Origin: Lachnospiraceae bacterium
Lineage (GTDB): Bacteria; Bacillota; Clostridia; Lachnospirales; Lachnospiraceae
Direction: 5' to 3'
Length of the DNA: 64,000 nt
Assembly (NCBI GenBank): GCA_024691875.1
Contig: JAILNG010000054.1
Coordinates: 1 to 64,000, forward strand
The position numbers were made by a program, and so were the translations under genes. The number at the start of each line of letters is the position of its first letter. Position 1 is the first letter of the stretch. The notes under the pieces were generated by a model that was not told the DNA's origin, ran no database searches, and saw nothing but the letters and a program-made list of their open reading frames with translations. Below, piece by piece: positions 1 to 9,194 of this stretch.

Positions 1-345
1 GGCTTCCTCCATTGCCTTCTCAGGATTCTCTTCCAGCATTTTTTCGGATTCGACCTTAACGATTGTGGCGATCACGCTGACGCATTCATTTGCTTTGGAT
101 TCCGGTACGGAGATCAAAAACTGAACATCATCTTCGTTGAAATCGTCGATCTCACACCTGTTTGGGATGTTCAGATGATCAAGATACTTAACGATCTTGT
201 CTTTTATAACTTCGTCTTTTACTCCCGCAACTTTTACGAAGTTAGTCTCGGCTTGTGATTCAAGTTCCTCGATAAGGGGAATATTACACTCCGGACAAAC
301 AGTAATTCCCGGTCTGAATTCATTTTGACAATTGGGACACCACAT
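1..345 (-). CDS. Zinc-ribbon domain protein, 3' part cut by the window edge
   Basis: The reading frame starts at ATG 345 behind a clear GGAGG site and runs off the left edge, giving 115 visible codons. The first 20 residues hold two CxxC knuckles (C3/C6 and C17/C20), a typical zinc ribbon. The following part (VKVAGVKDEV onward) resembles the small alpha/beta signal-transducing domain found in DUF2007-like proteins, but I would not assign that firmly. A soluble regulatory or protein-binding role is inference only. It is transcribed divergently from the radical SAM gene at 550 and has its own promoter at 378-406. Confidence 0.75.
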   Translation of the reverse strand, partial: MWCPNCQNEFRPGITVCPECNIPLIEELESQAETNFVKVAGVKDEVIKDKIVKYLDHLNIPNRCEIDDFNEDDVQFLISVPESKANECVSVIATIVKVESEKMLEENPEKAMEEA

Positions 346-377
346 AACGGACCTCCGAATAAAAATTTTCTGATTTA

Positions 378-406
378 ATTATAAATTTTAAACGGATGTT
401 TTTCAA
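378..406 (-). promoter_or_regulatory. Sigma-A type promoter for the zinc-ribbon gene
   Basis: On the minus strand TTGAAA (406-401) and TATAAT (383-378) are separated by exactly 17 bp. The -10 box lies about 30 bp before the GGAGG and ATG of the zinc-ribbon gene, in an AT-rich divergent intergenic region. Confidence 0.65.
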
Positions 407-470
407 GCGAAACATTTGAATTTTACAGCGTTTTTTCAACTTTTTAATCAATTCATTTTTGTATGAAACG

Positions 471-499
471 TTGTATCAAGTTACGTTTTGTGATAGAAT
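471..499 (+). promoter_or_regulatory. Sigma-A type promoter for the radical SAM-rng unit
   Basis: TTGTAT (471-476) and TAGAAT (494-499) with a 17-bp spacer. They lie 50 bp before the ATG at 550, which has an AAGAGG ribosome site at 537-542. The 204-bp gap 346-549 holds this promoter and the divergent one; I see nothing else in it. Confidence 0.55.
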
Positions 500-549
500 A
501 ATTAATCGGCTATCAAAGGTTAATCTGATTTCTATTAAGAGGTTTTTTC

Positions 550-2430
550 ATGCAAAAGCTTGCACTTTCTGATGAAATTTTAATGAATATAGAAAAGCCC
601 GTCCGTTACATCGGAGGGGAAGTCAACAGCATCAAAAAGTCCAAGGACGAGTATGATGTTCGTTTTTGTATGTGTTTTCCCGATGTCTACGAGATCGGTA
701 TGAGTCATTTGGGCATACAGATCCTCTACGACATGTTTAATAAATTTGACGGTGTCTGGTGCGAAAGAGTCTATTCTCCCTGGCCGGATCTGGACAAGAT
801 CATGAGGGAGAAGCACATTCCTCTTTTTGCGCTCGAATCTCAGGATCCGATCAAGAATTTTGATTTCCTGGGCATTACTCTGCAATATGAAATGTGCTAT
901 ACAAACATATTACAGGTTTTGGATCTTTCCGGAATTCCGCTCTCGGCATCCGAAAGAACAGAAGATGATCCCATCGTTATCGGGGGCGGACCCTGCTCTT
1001 ATAATCCCGAACCTATTGCTGATTTCTTCGATTTCTTCTACATCGGAGAAGGTGAAACTGTTTATCAGGACATTATCAATCTTTACAGAAAGAACCGTGA
1101 AAACGGCGGTTCAAGACGTGATTTCCTTGAAATGGTGGCAGATGTTGAAGGGATGTATGTCCCCATGTTTTATGATGTGGAATACAATGATGACCAGACC
1201 ATTAAAAGCTTTGAGCCCAACAATCCCCATGCAAAAAGGACTATCAGAAAACAGGTCGAAATGCAGCTTTCAAACACCTATTATCCGGACAAGCCTGTGG
1301 TTCCTTTTCTTCAGGTGGTTCAGGACAAGGTAACTCTTGAGATCCAGAGAGGATGCATCAGAGGCTGTCGTTTCTGCCAGGCAGGAATGCTTTACAGGCC
1401 TATCCGTGAGAGGGATGTAAATTTCCTTAAGGAACAGGCTGTAAAAATGATCAAAAACACCGGCCATGAAGAGATCACGCTTTCTTCGTTGAGTTCCAGC
1501 GATTACAAGGCTTTACCCGAGCTTGTCTACTTTTTGATCGACTACTTTAAAAAGCTTCAGGTGAACATTTCGCTTCCTTCACTTCGTATCGATGCTTTTG
1601 CTCTTGATGTAATGAGCAAAGTACAGGACATTAAAAAATCATCACTGACTTTCGCTCCCGAAGCAGGCTCTCAGAGACTTCGAAATGTAATAAACAAAGG
1701 TCTTACAGAGGAAAACATTCTTAAAGGTTCAATGGATGCTTTTAGGGGCGGATGGAACAATGTTAAGCTGTATTTCATGCTGGGACTTCCCACGGAAACG
1801 GAGGAAGACATAGAACAGATCGCAGTGCTTGCAGACAAGATAGCAAGAGAGTACTACGAGATACCCAAGGATCAGAGGAACGGAAGGGTTCAGATCACGC
1901 CCAGTACCAGTTTCTTTGTTCCGAAGCCGTTTACTCCTTTCCAGTGGGTTTCAATGAATCATGAAGAGCAGTTCCGCGAAAAAGCGCGTTTCCTTAAATC
2001 AAAGGTTATGGAACAGTTAAATGCCAGGAGCATACATTACAAGTGGCATGACAGTGACCTGACCATTCTGGAAGGTATTTTTGCCAGCGGTGATCGCAGA
2101 CTTTCAAAGCTTCTTCTTAATGTTTACAAAAAAGGCGCCATCTTTGATGCCTGGACGGATCAGTTTAAAAAAGAGCTTTGGGATAAGGCTATGGAAGAAG
2201 AAAAGATCGACCTGGAATTCTACGTATTCCGTGAAAGAGAAAAGGATGAGCTTTTCCCCTGGGATTTCATCAATGCCGGTATCACAAAGGAATTTTTGTG
2301 GAGAGAGTACCAAACAGGTCTCAATGAAAAAGTTACGCCTAACTGCAGAAAGGGCTGTGCAAGATGCGGTGCATTCGAATTCCATGGCGGAATCTGTTAC
2401 GAGGTTAGGGAAAAGGAAGAGATCCAATGA
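550..2430 (+). CDS. B12-binding/radical SAM family protein (TIGR03960 type)
   Basis: A 626-residue protein with an N-terminal cobalamin-binding-like Rossmann region (about residues 35-180) followed by a radical SAM core. The CxxxCxxC cluster is visible as C269, C273 and C276 in RGCIRGCRFCQAG and should bind a 4Fe-4S cluster and S-adenosylmethionine. A cysteine-rich tail near the C-terminus (CRKGCARCG) may bind a second metal centre. The family is conserved in Clostridia and usually sits beside RNase G and rplU; its substrate is unknown to me. It overlaps the next gene by 4 bp (ATGA), so translation is coupled. In many relatives the two genes are fused. Confidence 0.88.
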   Translation: MQKLALSDEILMNIEKPVRYIGGEVNSIKKSKDEYDVRFCMCFPDVYEIGMSHLGIQILYDMFNKFDGVWCERVYSPWPDLDKIMREKHIPLFALESQDPIKNFDFLGITLQYEMCYTNILQVLDLSGIPLSASERTEDDPIVIGGGPCSYNPEPIADFFDFFYIGEGETVYQDIINLYRKNRENGGSRRDFLEMVADVEGMYVPMFYDVEYNDDQTIKSFEPNNPHAKRTIRKQVEMQLSNTYYPDKPVVPFLQVVQDKVTLEIQRGCIRGCRFCQAGMLYRPIRERDVNFLKEQAVKMIKNTGHEEITLSSLSSSDYKALPELVYFLIDYFKKLQVNISLPSLRIDAFALDVMSKVQDIKKSSLTFAPEAGSQRLRNVINKGLTEENILKGSMDAFRGGWNNVKLYFMLGLPTETEEDIEQIAVLADKIAREYYEIPKDQRNGRVQITPSTSFFVPKPFTPFQWVSMNHEEQFREKARFLKSKVMEQLNARSIHYKWHDSDLTILEGIFASGDRRLSKLLLNVYKKGAIFDAWTDQFKKELWDKAMEEEKIDLEFYVFREREKDELFPWDFINAGITKEFLWREYQTGLNEKVTPNCRKGCARCGAFEFHGGICYEVREKEEIQ

Positions 2431-3170
2431 CTTTAAGAATAAAATTTGCCAAATACGGAAATCTCAAGTTTTTGTCTCATCTGGACGTAATGCGTTTCTT
2501 CCAGAAAGCTTTGAGACGGGCTGAGATCGATGTCAAATACTCCGAAGGCTATCATCCCCATCAGTTAATGTCTTTTGCCGCTCCTCTCGGTGTCGGACAG
2601 ACAAGTGAAGGCGAGTACTTCGATCTGGAGATCAATTCAATGGAGAGCACTGATGATGTTCTTCAAAAGCTGGATGCTCAAATGCCCGATGGCTTTAAGG
2701 TTATCCATGTATCTTTGCTTCCGCCCACTCCGCCTCAGACAAGAAAGGAATCCCTGATGGCTTTGGTTAAAGCCTCGGATTATTTGGTCCTTCGCAAGGG
2801 ATTGGTTGATTTACCCTTGACAAATGAGGAATTTTTAGGTAAATTTAGTGAGTTTGTTAAAGAGCCTGAAATTCTTGCGATCAAAACGACGAAAGTGGGA
2901 GATACAGAGATAAATCTCGCTCCTTTCATCTATGAGGTCAGATTCGACATGAAGCCCACTGAGCTTACGGAAAAATATGACAACGATCTGTGCCTGTATT
3001 TGAAACTCAGCGCCGGAAACGAAAACCACATTCGTCCGGAATTACTCATGAAAGCATTTCACGCCTATGCAGGAATGGAATATAACCAATACGAGTATCA
3101 GGTACACAGACTGGAAGCATATGCCCGCAGGGATGAAGAACTTGTTCCGATCTATAAATATCATGACTAA
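2427..3170 (+). CDS. Radical SAM-associated protein (TIGR03936/DUF2344)
   Basis: A 247-residue protein starting RIKFAKYGNLKFLSHLDVMR, the usual opening of the DUF2344 family. That family is found either as a partner of, or fused to the C-terminus of, TIGR03960 radical SAM enzymes. It has no cysteine cluster of its own, so it probably supplies substrate binding rather than chemistry (inference). Its start overlaps the stop of the radical SAM gene, and rng follows 18 bp later, so the three are probably one transcript. Confidence 0.85.
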   Translation: MTLRIKFAKYGNLKFLSHLDVMRFFQKALRRAEIDVKYSEGYHPHQLMSFAAPLGVGQTSEGEYFDLEINSMESTDDVLQKLDAQMPDGFKVIHVSLLPPTPPQTRKESLMALVKASDYLVLRKGLVDLPLTNEEFLGKFSEFVKEPEILAIKTTKVGDTEINLAPFIYEVRFDMKPTELTEKYDNDLCLYLKLSAGNENHIRPELLMKAFHAYAGMEYNQYEYQVHRLEAYARRDEELVPIYKYHD

Positions 3171-3188
3171 AAGGATATATCACTCATA

Positions 3189-4382
3189 ATGAATGAATTA
3201 GTTATTACAAACTATAACGGAAAAAGGATCAGCGCCATATACAATGACGGCAGAATGACCAACATTTCCGTGATACCTCCCAAAACCGGTTTTGAGATCG
3301 GTAACATTTACGTGGGACGTGTCGATAATATTGTAAAAAATATAAATGCTGCATTTGTAAACATTTCAGATTCATGTTCCTGCTATCTTGATCTGAATTC
3401 CGATGACAAGCCTCTTTTTGTTAAGCGTCAGTCGGATAAGAAGGTCTGCATCGGGGATGAGATCATCGTCCAGCTGGTAAAGGAGAGCATTAAAACTAAG
3501 GCTCCCGTGGTTACAACCAGTTTTTCTCTTGCGGGAAGATTCGTTTCACTTGTTAAGAACGGATCGGGAGCTCAGGTTTCCAAGAAGATCACCAACAAGC
3601 AAATGAAACAGCACTTAAAAGAGCTTTTGTCAGAGTTCTCCGGAGATGATTATTGCATCATTGCAAGAACCAATTCCGTACATGCAACGGACGAGCAGAT
3701 CATTCGTGAGGCTCAGGAACTGGCGGAAAAATACAAGAGTATTTGCGATTATGCCGTACATTCTTCGAAATATACCGTGATCCATAAGGAATTGCCCGCC
3801 TATCTTATTCAGCTCAGAGATACCAGTAATTTTCTTTATGACAGGATAGTTACCGACATTCCTGAAGTTTACGATGAGATAGACGAGTATTTAAAGCGTT
3901 TTCCTACAGTAAACGAAAGCGGAGAAGAGACTCAGGTACTTTTCACAGACGATCCGAACCGTTTGAATATTCTTTATAAGATCGACAAGAATATGGACGG
4001 AGCTTTAAGAAGAATAATCAATCTTAAATCCGGTGCATCCATAATCATCGATCAGACCGAAGCGCTTACAGCTATTGATGTAAACACAAGTAAGGCTATT
4101 TCCGGAAAAAGAGCGACAGAGCAGACATTTTTTGAGATCAACTGCGAAGCTGCAAAGGAAATTGCTTATCAATTGAAACTCAGAAACATATCAGGCATCA
4201 TAGTCATCGACTTTATCAATCAGCATGATGAGAACCTTAGAGAACAGCTTTTGGAGCATTTTAAGAACGAGTTCAAAAACGACAGCATTCAGACTGAACT
4301 TGTGGACATCACAAAGCTGGGGCTCGTGGAAGTTACCAGAAAGAAAGTTCATAAGTGCATAGCTGAGCAGCTTAAGAACTGA
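3189..4382 (+). CDS. rng: Ribonuclease E/G family protein
   Basis: A 397-residue endoribonuclease for single-stranded RNA in rRNA maturation and mRNA decay. An S1 domain occupies about residues 35-120. The catalytic DNase I-like part contains the two metal-binding aspartates, D297 in AIDVNTSK and D341 in IVIDFI, in the order and spacing of the E. coli RNase E pair. The protein stops about 15 residues after the [11 protein letters not shown] motif, so the zinc-link CPxCxG that normally follows is absent (see findings). It is the last gene of the radical SAM unit; a terminator hairpin follows at 4416. Confidence 0.9.
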   Translation: MNELVITNYNGKRISAIYNDGRMTNISVIPPKTGFEIGNIYVGRVDNIVKNINAAFVNISDSCSCYLDLNSDDKPLFVKRQSDKKVCIGDEIIVQLVKESIKTKAPVVTTSFSLAGRFVSLVKNGSGAQVSKKITNKQMKQHLKELLSEFSGDDYCIIARTNSVHATDEQIIREAQELAEKYKSICDYAVHSSKYTVIHKELPAYLIQLRDTSNFLYDRIVTDIPEVYDEIDEYLKRFPTVNESGEETQVLFTDDPNRLNILYKIDKNMDGALRRIINLKSGASIIIDQTEALTAIDVNTSKAISGKRATEQTFFEINCEAAKEIAYQLKLRNISGIIVIDFINQHDENLREQLLEHFKNEFKNDSIQTELVDITKLGLVEVTRKKVHKCIAEQLKN

Positions 4383-4415
4383 GCTTTAAATTTTGCCAAT
4401 TTTCAAGAATATTTC

Positions 4416-4444
4416 AAAAACCACTTGACATTCAGGTGGTTTTT
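4416..4444 (+). terminator. rng terminator hairpin overlapping the rplU promoter
   Basis: The 11-bp stem is formed by 4416-4426 and 4434-4444, including one G-T pair, with a 7-nt loop and a T run. The loop contains most of the rplU -35 box. Confidence 0.6.
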
Positions 4445-4453
4445 TGTTATAAA
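4425..4453 (+). promoter_or_regulatory. rplU-prp-rpmA promoter
   Basis: TTGACA (4425-4430), a 17-bp spacer and TATAAA (4448-4453) give a near-consensus sigma-A promoter. The expected start near 4460 coincides with the beginning of the L21 leader. The -35 box lies in the loop of the preceding terminator and the T run forms part of the spacer. Confidence 0.75.
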
Positions 4454-4459
4454 TGTTCA

Positions 4460-4530
4460 GTATGCCGCACAACGAGGTCGAAGTCTGCCCTGACATTTGG
4501 ACAGCACCACAGTTGGCGAGTAATGATAAT
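4460..4530 (+). ncRNA. Ribosomal protein L21 leader (cis-regulatory RNA)
   Basis: The untranslated stretch before rplU contains the segments TATGCCGCA, GGTCGAAGTCTGCC and TGACATTTGGACAG. These match my memory of the Firmicutes L21 leader (Rfam L21_leader), which lies in this position ahead of rplU. It is believed to bind a ribosomal protein and feed back on the rplU-rpmA operon. The exact boundaries are approximate. Confidence 0.72.
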
Positions 4531-4543
4531 AGGAGGTGCCAGT

Positions 4544-4852
4544 ATGTACGCTATTATTGCAACAGGCGGAAAGCAGTACAAGGTAGCAGAAGGCGATATC
4601 ATTAATGTAGAAAAGCTCGGCGTTGAGGCAGGAGCAAATTACACATTCGATCAGGTTCTCGCAGTTAACGACGGATCAATGAAGATCGGTAATCCCACTG
4701 TTTCCGGTGCTACCGTAACAGCATCCATCGTTGGTGATGTTAAGGGTAACAAGGTTATTGTTTACAAGTATAAGAGAAAATCCGGCTATCACAAGAAGAA
4801 CGGCCACAGACAGAATTATACCCGTATCAAGATTGAAAAGATCAACGCTTAA
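4544..4852 (+). CDS. rplU: 50S ribosomal protein L21
   Basis: A 102-residue protein beginning [14 protein letters not shown], the L21 signature, with the conserved [16 protein letters not shown] region near the C-terminus. It binds 23S rRNA in the large subunit. I chose ATG 4544, preceded by AGGAGG at 4531-4536. An in-frame extension to 4436 would run back through the regulatory leader and is not credible. First gene of the rplU-prp-rpmA operon. Confidence 0.97.
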   Translation: MYAIIATGGKQYKVAEGDIINVEKLGVEAGANYTFDQVLAVNDGSMKIGNPTVSGATVTASIVGDVKGNKVIVYKYKRKSGYHKKNGHRQNYTRIKIEKINA

Positions 4853-4857
4853 TTGCT

Positions 4858-5175
4858 ATGATTAAAGTAACATCTATCCATAATGAAAAAGACGAAGTTT
4901 GCGGTTTTCGAGTAGAAGGCCACGCAGGATATGCCAAGAAAGGGCAGGACATTATCTGTTCCGCAGTTTCGGTTTTGGCAACCAATACGGTTAATTCCGT
5001 TGAGGCTCTTACCAATGACAAGTTTTCCTGTAAGCAAGCTGAGGACGGTTTCCTTGAATTGATCCTTGTAGAAGATGTTTCCAAAGAAAGCAAACTGCTT
5101 TTGGATTCGTTTTTTCTGGGTATCGAGGCAATCGTACAGGAGTACGGAAATAAGTTCGTAAACTTACTAAAATAG
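4858..5175 (+). CDS. prp: Ribosomal-processing cysteine protease Prp
   Basis: A 105-residue protease of the Prp (YsxB) family. The catalytic pair is H22 in EGHAGYA and C34 in DIICSAVS, the same numbering as in the characterised Staphylococcus enzyme. Prp removes the N-terminal extension of ribosomal protein L27. That extension is present in the next gene, so enzyme and substrate are adjacent. It lies 5 bp after rplU and 12 bp before rpmA in the usual order. Confidence 0.95.
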   Translation: MIKVTSIHNEKDEVCGFRVEGHAGYAKKGQDIICSAVSVLATNTVNSVEALTNDKFSCKQAEDGFLELILVEDVSKESKLLLDSFFLGIEAIVQEYGNKFVNLLK

Positions 5176-5187
5176 GAGGTAAGCACA

Positions 5188-5475
5188 ATGTTAAAGATGA
5201 ACCTTCAATTGTTTGCTCATAAAAAGGGCGTTGGTTCTACTAAGAACGGCAGAGATTCTGAGTCCAAGAGACTTGGTGCTAAGCGTGCCGACGGTCAGTT
5301 CGTATTGGCCGGAAACATCCTTTACAGACAGCGTGGAACAAAGATTCATCCCGGCGTTAATGTTGGACGTGGCGGCGATGACACCTTATTCGCACTTAAG
5401 GATGGCGTTTTGAGATTCGAGAGATTGGGAAGAGATAAGAAGCAGGCTTCTGTTTATCCCGTTGAATCCAAGTAG
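5188..5475 (+). CDS. rpmA: 50S ribosomal protein L27 with cleavable N-terminal extension
   Basis: A 95-residue L27. The first ten residues, [10 protein letters not shown], form the Firmicutes-type extension, and Prp is expected to cut before HKKG. Mature L27 then exposes the HKKG N-terminus that reaches the peptidyl-transferase centre. AGGAGG at 5174-5179 sits before the ATG. A strong terminator follows immediately, closing the operon. Confidence 0.96.
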   Translation: MLKMNLQLFAHKKGVGSTKNGRDSESKRLGAKRADGQFVLAGNILYRQRGTKIHPGVNVGRGGDDTLFALKDGVLRFERLGRDKKQASVYPVESK

Positions 5476-5485
5476 AGATGATTTA

Positions 5486-5518
5486 TTAAGCCCCGAGGGA
5501 TAATGCTTCGGGGCTTAA
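5486..5518 (+). terminator. rpmA terminator
   Basis: A perfect 11-bp stem pairs TTAAGCCCCGA (5486-5496) with TCGGGGCTTAA (5508-5518), followed by AATTTTCTGTTTT. Confidence 0.85.
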
Positions 5519-5540
5519 ATTTTCTGTTTTATCATTATAA

Positions 5541-6866
<1,326 letters not shown>

Positions 6867-6882
6867 TTGTGCAGGAGTTAAT

Positions 6883-7182
6883 ATGATCACAACAAAGCAA
6901 AGAGCGTTTTTACGCGGTTTAGGCCAAAAATTGGATCCGATCTTTCAGATCGGTAAAAACAGTCTGACTCCCGAATTCACCGAAGCTATCATCGAAAATC
7001 TTGAGAAGAATGAACTCATAAAGATCTCTGTTCTTAAGAATTGCGATGACGAGCCCAAGGAACTTGCAAATGTGTTGGCTGACAGAACTCATTCCGAGGT
7101 AGTTTCTGTTACGGGACGAAAGATCGTTATCTACAGACAGGCCAAAGATAAGGAAAAGAGAAAAATAGAACTTCCGAGGTAG
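6883..7182 (+). CDS. yhbY: YhbY family RNA-binding protein (CRM domain)
   Basis: A 99-residue single CRM-domain protein that associates with pre-50S ribosomal particles. The sequence TTKQRAFLRGLGQKLDP followed by QIGKNSLTP is characteristic and carries the GxxG-like RNA-binding loop. I chose ATG 6883, which has AGGAG a few bases upstream. The in-frame ATG at 6850 would overlap the end of obgE and lacks a ribosome site. It lies between obgE and nadD, matching its role in ribosome biogenesis. Confidence 0.92.
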   Translation: MITTKQRAFLRGLGQKLDPIFQIGKNSLTPEFTEAIIENLEKNELIKISVLKNCDDEPKELANVLADRTHSEVVSVTGRKIVIYRQAKDKEKRKIELPR

Positions 7183-7185
7183 GAT

Positions 7186-8424
7186 ATGAAAACAGGTATC
7201 TTAGGAGGAACATTCAATCCCATACACAATGCACATCTTTCCTTGGGAAAGGCTGCAAAAGAACAATTCAAACTTGATAAACTGGTGTTTATGCCTGCTG
7301 CGAGACCTGCCTACAAGGATCCCAGACAATTGGTTTCCTTTGAAGACAGAATGGAAATGACAAGACTGGCAGTTGAGGAAGTTTTGGGCGGAGAGAAAAA
7401 CGGTTATTTTCTTTCGGATCTTGAATTTAAGCGTCCCGGAAACACCTACACCTGTGACACTTTAGCTTATCTAACAAAAGAAGAACCCGATACTGAATTT
7501 TATTTCATTATTGGCGGCGATTCACTGATGTGGATCGATGAATGGAAAGATCCCGCGAACATTGTAAACAAGTGCACTTTACTTGTTGCTGAGCGTGGTG
7601 AAACAAGGCTTCGGATCCTTAAGGAAAAAGCTGAAAGCCTAAAAAAGACCATAAATGCCAGGATCGAGTTCATAGATTATCCCTGTAATTTTGTTTCTTC
7701 ATCGGACATTAGAAGAAAGATCAAATCAGGCGATGCAAAGCCCACGGATCTGCCTTCGTCCGTCATTGATTACATCGACAAAAAAGAACTTTACGGCTGC
7801 TGTAAGGACGGAAAATACTTTACGGCAGACGAGATCCAAGCATTTACAAAGGATATGGAAGCGACTCTCAGCACATTCAGGTTTCAGCATTCCCTTGGTG
7901 TTGCCTACACCTCAGCGGCGCTTGCCATGGTTTACGGTGTTGCTGTAGACAAAGCAACAGCGGCAGGCCTTTTACACGACAGTGCCAAGGAAATTCCGCA
8001 TGATGAGCAGGAGAGGCTTTGCGATCAAAAAGGCATATGCCTGACGGACACTGAACGTCGTTTAAAGCAATTAATACACGGAAAACTTGCGGCAGGTCTT
8101 TTGCAGGAGAAATACGGTATTAAGGATGAAGATTTCCTGAATTCGATCAGAAATCACGTTGTTGGACGACCTGCAATGAGCAGACTCGAACAGATCGTGT
8201 TTTGCGCGGATTTTCTTGAGCCTCAAAGAGATTTTGTGATGGACCCGCCTTTAAAGGACATCAGATCCCTGGTATTCAGAGACATAGACAAGGCAACGGC
8301 AATGATCTTAAAAGCCACCATTGAATTTCTTCGGGAAAAAGGCAAAGAGATCGACACATCCATGGAAACAACCTTTGATTATTATAAGGTTTTTCTGGAC
8401 AATGAAGAAACTGTTAACCCCTGA
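7186..8424 (+). CDS. nadD: Fused NadD-YqeK: nicotinate-nucleotide adenylyltransferase plus HD-domain diadenosine tetraphosphate hydrolase
   Basis: A 412-residue fusion. Residues 1 to about 200 are NadD, which joins ATP to nicotinate mononucleotide in NAD synthesis; GGTFNPIHNAHL (7-18) and the SSSDIR motif near residue 168 bind the nucleotide. Residues from about 210 form an HD domain with H235 in FQHSLGV and H264-D265 in LLHDSAKE, as in YqeK, which hydrolyses Ap4A symmetrically. In most Firmicutes these are two adjacent genes. No stop or frameshift is visible at the junction. It is 3 bp after yhbY and is followed by rsfS, the usual order. Confidence 0.93.
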   Translation: MKTGILGGTFNPIHNAHLSLGKAAKEQFKLDKLVFMPAARPAYKDPRQLVSFEDRMEMTRLAVEEVLGGEKNGYFLSDLEFKRPGNTYTCDTLAYLTKEEPDTEFYFIIGGDSLMWIDEWKDPANIVNKCTLLVAERGETRLRILKEKAESLKKTINARIEFIDYPCNFVSSSDIRRKIKSGDAKPTDLPSSVIDYIDKKELYGCCKDGKYFTADEIQAFTKDMEATLSTFRFQHSLGVAYTSAALAMVYGVAVDKATAAGLLHDSAKEIPHDEQERLCDQKGICLTDTERRLKQLIHGKLAAGLLQEKYGIKDEDFLNSIRNHVVGRPAMSRLEQIVFCADFLEPQRDFVMDPPLKDIRSLVFRDIDKATAMILKATIEFLREKGKEIDTSMETTFDYYKVFLDNEETVNP

Positions 8425-8454
8425 ATCAGGGACTATCAGAAACGGAGAATGCAA

Positions 8455-8799
8455 ATGACAGATAAAGATCGTGAGATTTTAAACGAATTATATAAAGCGC
8501 TGGATGACAAAAAAGCCGAAGACATCAAGATCATTGACATCGGCGGGATTTCTGTAATGACAGATTATTTTGTCATTACTAACGGAAACAACCAGCCTCA
8601 GGTAGATGCACTTGTGGATGCTGCCGAAGAAGCTTTGCTGAAAACAGGTGTTAAGGATGTTAAGGTTGAAGGCGGAAGAAACAACGGCTGGACTTTGATC
8701 GACGCCGGCAATTTGATCATTCACATTTTTACAAAGGAAAACAGAGATTTTTATGACCTGGAAAGAATCTGGTCAGACGGTAAGATCATAGAATTATAA
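8455..8799 (+). CDS. rsfS: Ribosome silencing factor RsfS
   Basis: A 114-residue protein of the Iojap/RsfS family, which binds L14 and blocks joining of the ribosomal subunits when nutrients are scarce. DIGGISVMTDYFVITNG and the C-terminal DFYDLERIWSDG are diagnostic. GGAG at 8444-8447 lies 7 bp before ATG 8455 but only 1 bp before ATG 8449, so I prefer 8455. It follows nadD/yqeK as in most Firmicutes. Confidence 0.95.
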   Translation: MTDKDREILNELYKALDDKKAEDIKIIDIGGISVMTDYFVITNGNNQPQVDALVDAAEEALLKTGVKDVKVEGGRNNGWTLIDAGNLIIHIFTKENRDFYDLERIWSDGKIIEL

Positions 8800-8826
8800 A
8801 AATAACTTCAAAGAAGGACTTGAAAA

Positions 8827-9009
8827 ATGCTAAACGATAAATACTATGTAGAAACATGTTTTTCACAAAATACTGTATCAAAACTTGTTGAGCAGGCAAA
8901 AAAGCAAAAGCAGATAAAATACAAATGGTGTATCAAGCAGGAAGCTTTTTATCAAAAAAGTGTTGACGAACTTGTGAAAATGTATCGAGTAGCCCCGACG
9001 ACGATCTGA
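8827..9009 (+). CDS. Small protein of unknown function
   Basis: A 60-residue ORF with an AAGGA site 8 bp before its ATG. It is lysine- and tyrosine-rich, with no signal peptide or membrane segment, and I do not recognise a family. It lies 27 bp after rsfS on the same strand, so it could be the last gene of the obgE unit, and a terminator-like hairpin follows at 9069. Supporting evidence is only the ribosome site and position. Confidence 0.42.
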   Translation: MLNDKYYVETCFSQNTVSKLVEQAKKQKQIKYKWCIKQEAFYQKSVDELVKMYRVAPTTI

Positions 9010-9068
9010 TGAGGTTTTGTTTTTTGACCCCTTAATAACGCACGATGAGACCTCGAAAAAGCGTAAAA

Positions 9069-9107
9069 ACCGCTCATTGGCGCTTGACAAAGCGTTAAAA
9101 GAGCGGT
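9069..9107 (+). terminator. Nested hairpin with T-rich tail, overlapping the xer promoter
   Basis: ACCGCTC (9069-9075) pairs with GAGCGGT (9101-9107). Inside, CGCTT (9081-9085) pairs with AAGCG (9090-9094). ATTATTTTTATAG follows. It could terminate the unit ending at 9009. The xer -35 box begins in the left arm of the inner stem and fills its loop. Confidence 0.45.
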
Positions 9108-9112
9108 ATTAT
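9084..9112 (+). promoter_or_regulatory. xer promoter
   Basis: TTGACA (9084-9089), a 17-bp spacer and TATTAT (9107-9112). The expected start near 9119 is just before the palindrome at 9124. Confidence 0.7.
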
Positions 9113-9123
9113 TTTTATAGATA

Positions 9124-9155
9124 TTATTTCGCCAAACGCGAGTTTAACGAAATAA
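9124..9155. repeat. 32-bp near-palindrome, candidate dif/XerS site
   Basis: Two 14-bp arms (9124-9137 and 9142-9155) flank a GCGA centre and match at 12 of 14 positions; only CC versus AA breaks the symmetry. The arms read TTATTTCG toward AAAC. Position just upstream of a XerS-like recombinase gene, imperfect symmetry and size fit a dif-type recombination site. Alternatives are an operator for the xer gene or a leader hairpin, since it falls downstream of the predicted transcription start. Confidence 0.5.
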
Positions 9156-9194
9156 GTATATCAAAAAAAAGCGGTTACGGAGGTTATATTGTAC

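Noticed and set aside
4436..4543. In-frame N-terminal extension of rplU
   Set aside because: It runs through the promoter and L21 leader; ATG 4544 has an ideal AGGAGG and the family N-terminus.
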